Shown piece by piece: positions 63,926 through 64,000 of a stretch of 64,000 nucleotides of DNA. The notes beneath the pieces were generated by a model, which saw nothing but the letters and a program-made list of their open reading frames with translations, ran no database searches and had not been told where the DNA came from. The DNA comes from Dipetalonema caudispina. Lineage: Eukaryota > Nematoda > Chromadorea > Rhabditida > Onchocercidae. Position 1 is the first letter of the stretch. The number at the start of each line of letters is the position of its first letter. Position numbers and translations under genes: made by a program. The DNA is taken from positions 186,001-250,000 of the forward strand of contig JABVXV010000053.1 of assembly GCA_013365325.1 (NCBI GenBank), written 5' to 3'.

Positions 63926-64000
63926 CTGAAATTCTTACCTGAACAGTTTTGACAAGCGAGATCACGCTTTTTTACGTGTATAAAAAATACCACAAGAAAC

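Noticed and set aside
63926..63938. 13-nt GTAAG...TTCAG segment before the DDX46 exon
   Set aside because: Looks like a minimal intron but is far too short; more likely a tandem acceptor region at the end of a longer intron that extends beyond the window.

Overview
This is a nuclear chromosome fragment from a nematode. It is AT-rich, genes are split into small exons by mostly 50-600 bp GT-AG introns, acceptors are often of the TTTCAG type, and acceptor-like sites sit just upstream of several start codons, as expected for spliced-leader trans-splicing. The protein set and the fairly long introns fit a clade III (spirurid or filarial-like) worm better than Caenorhabditis, but that placement is inference. 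No bacterial genes, CRISPR arrays, rRNA or convincing tRNA genes were seen.

Layout. 1-500: the 3' end of an unidentified plus-strand gene. 1593-5977 (+): ATG7, the autophagy E1-like enzyme. 9469-17118 (-): folliculin-interacting protein (FNIP), converging on ATG7. 17.1-27.7 kb: a gene-poor stretch. 27693-32426 (-): the ER chaperone GRP94/endoplasmin, head to head with 33201-36538 (+), signal peptide peptidase. 36.5-40.5 kb: gene-poor. 40515-43429 (-): a single-finger GATA factor of the EGL-18/ELT-6 type, followed by about 6 kb of repeat-rich DNA upstream of it. 49609-50683 (-): a small candidate gene made only of short exons. 51239-54523 (-): TM9SF3-type nonaspanin. 56371-59150 (+): glutamyl-tRNA(Gln) amidotransferase subunit A, converging with 88 bp spacing on 59239-62569 (-), parvin (PAT-6). 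63529 to the window edge (-): the 3' end of the splicing helicase DDX46/Prp5.

Most coding models were built exon by exon from homology that I recognise, and checked by requiring that reading-frame phase be kept across every junction; the assembled lengths (ATG7 653 aa, FNIP 779, GRP94 790, SPP 435, GATA factor 367, TM9SF3 578, GatA 465, parvin 372) are close to those families, with FNIP and GatA on the short side. Two neighbourhoods make functional sense: ATG7 beside FNIP (both in nutrient sensing and lysosome/autophagy control), and GRP94 divergent from signal peptide peptidase (both ER), with an element resembling the ER stress response element in the shared promoter. These links are inferred, not shown. 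Family assignments come from recognition of motifs without a database search.
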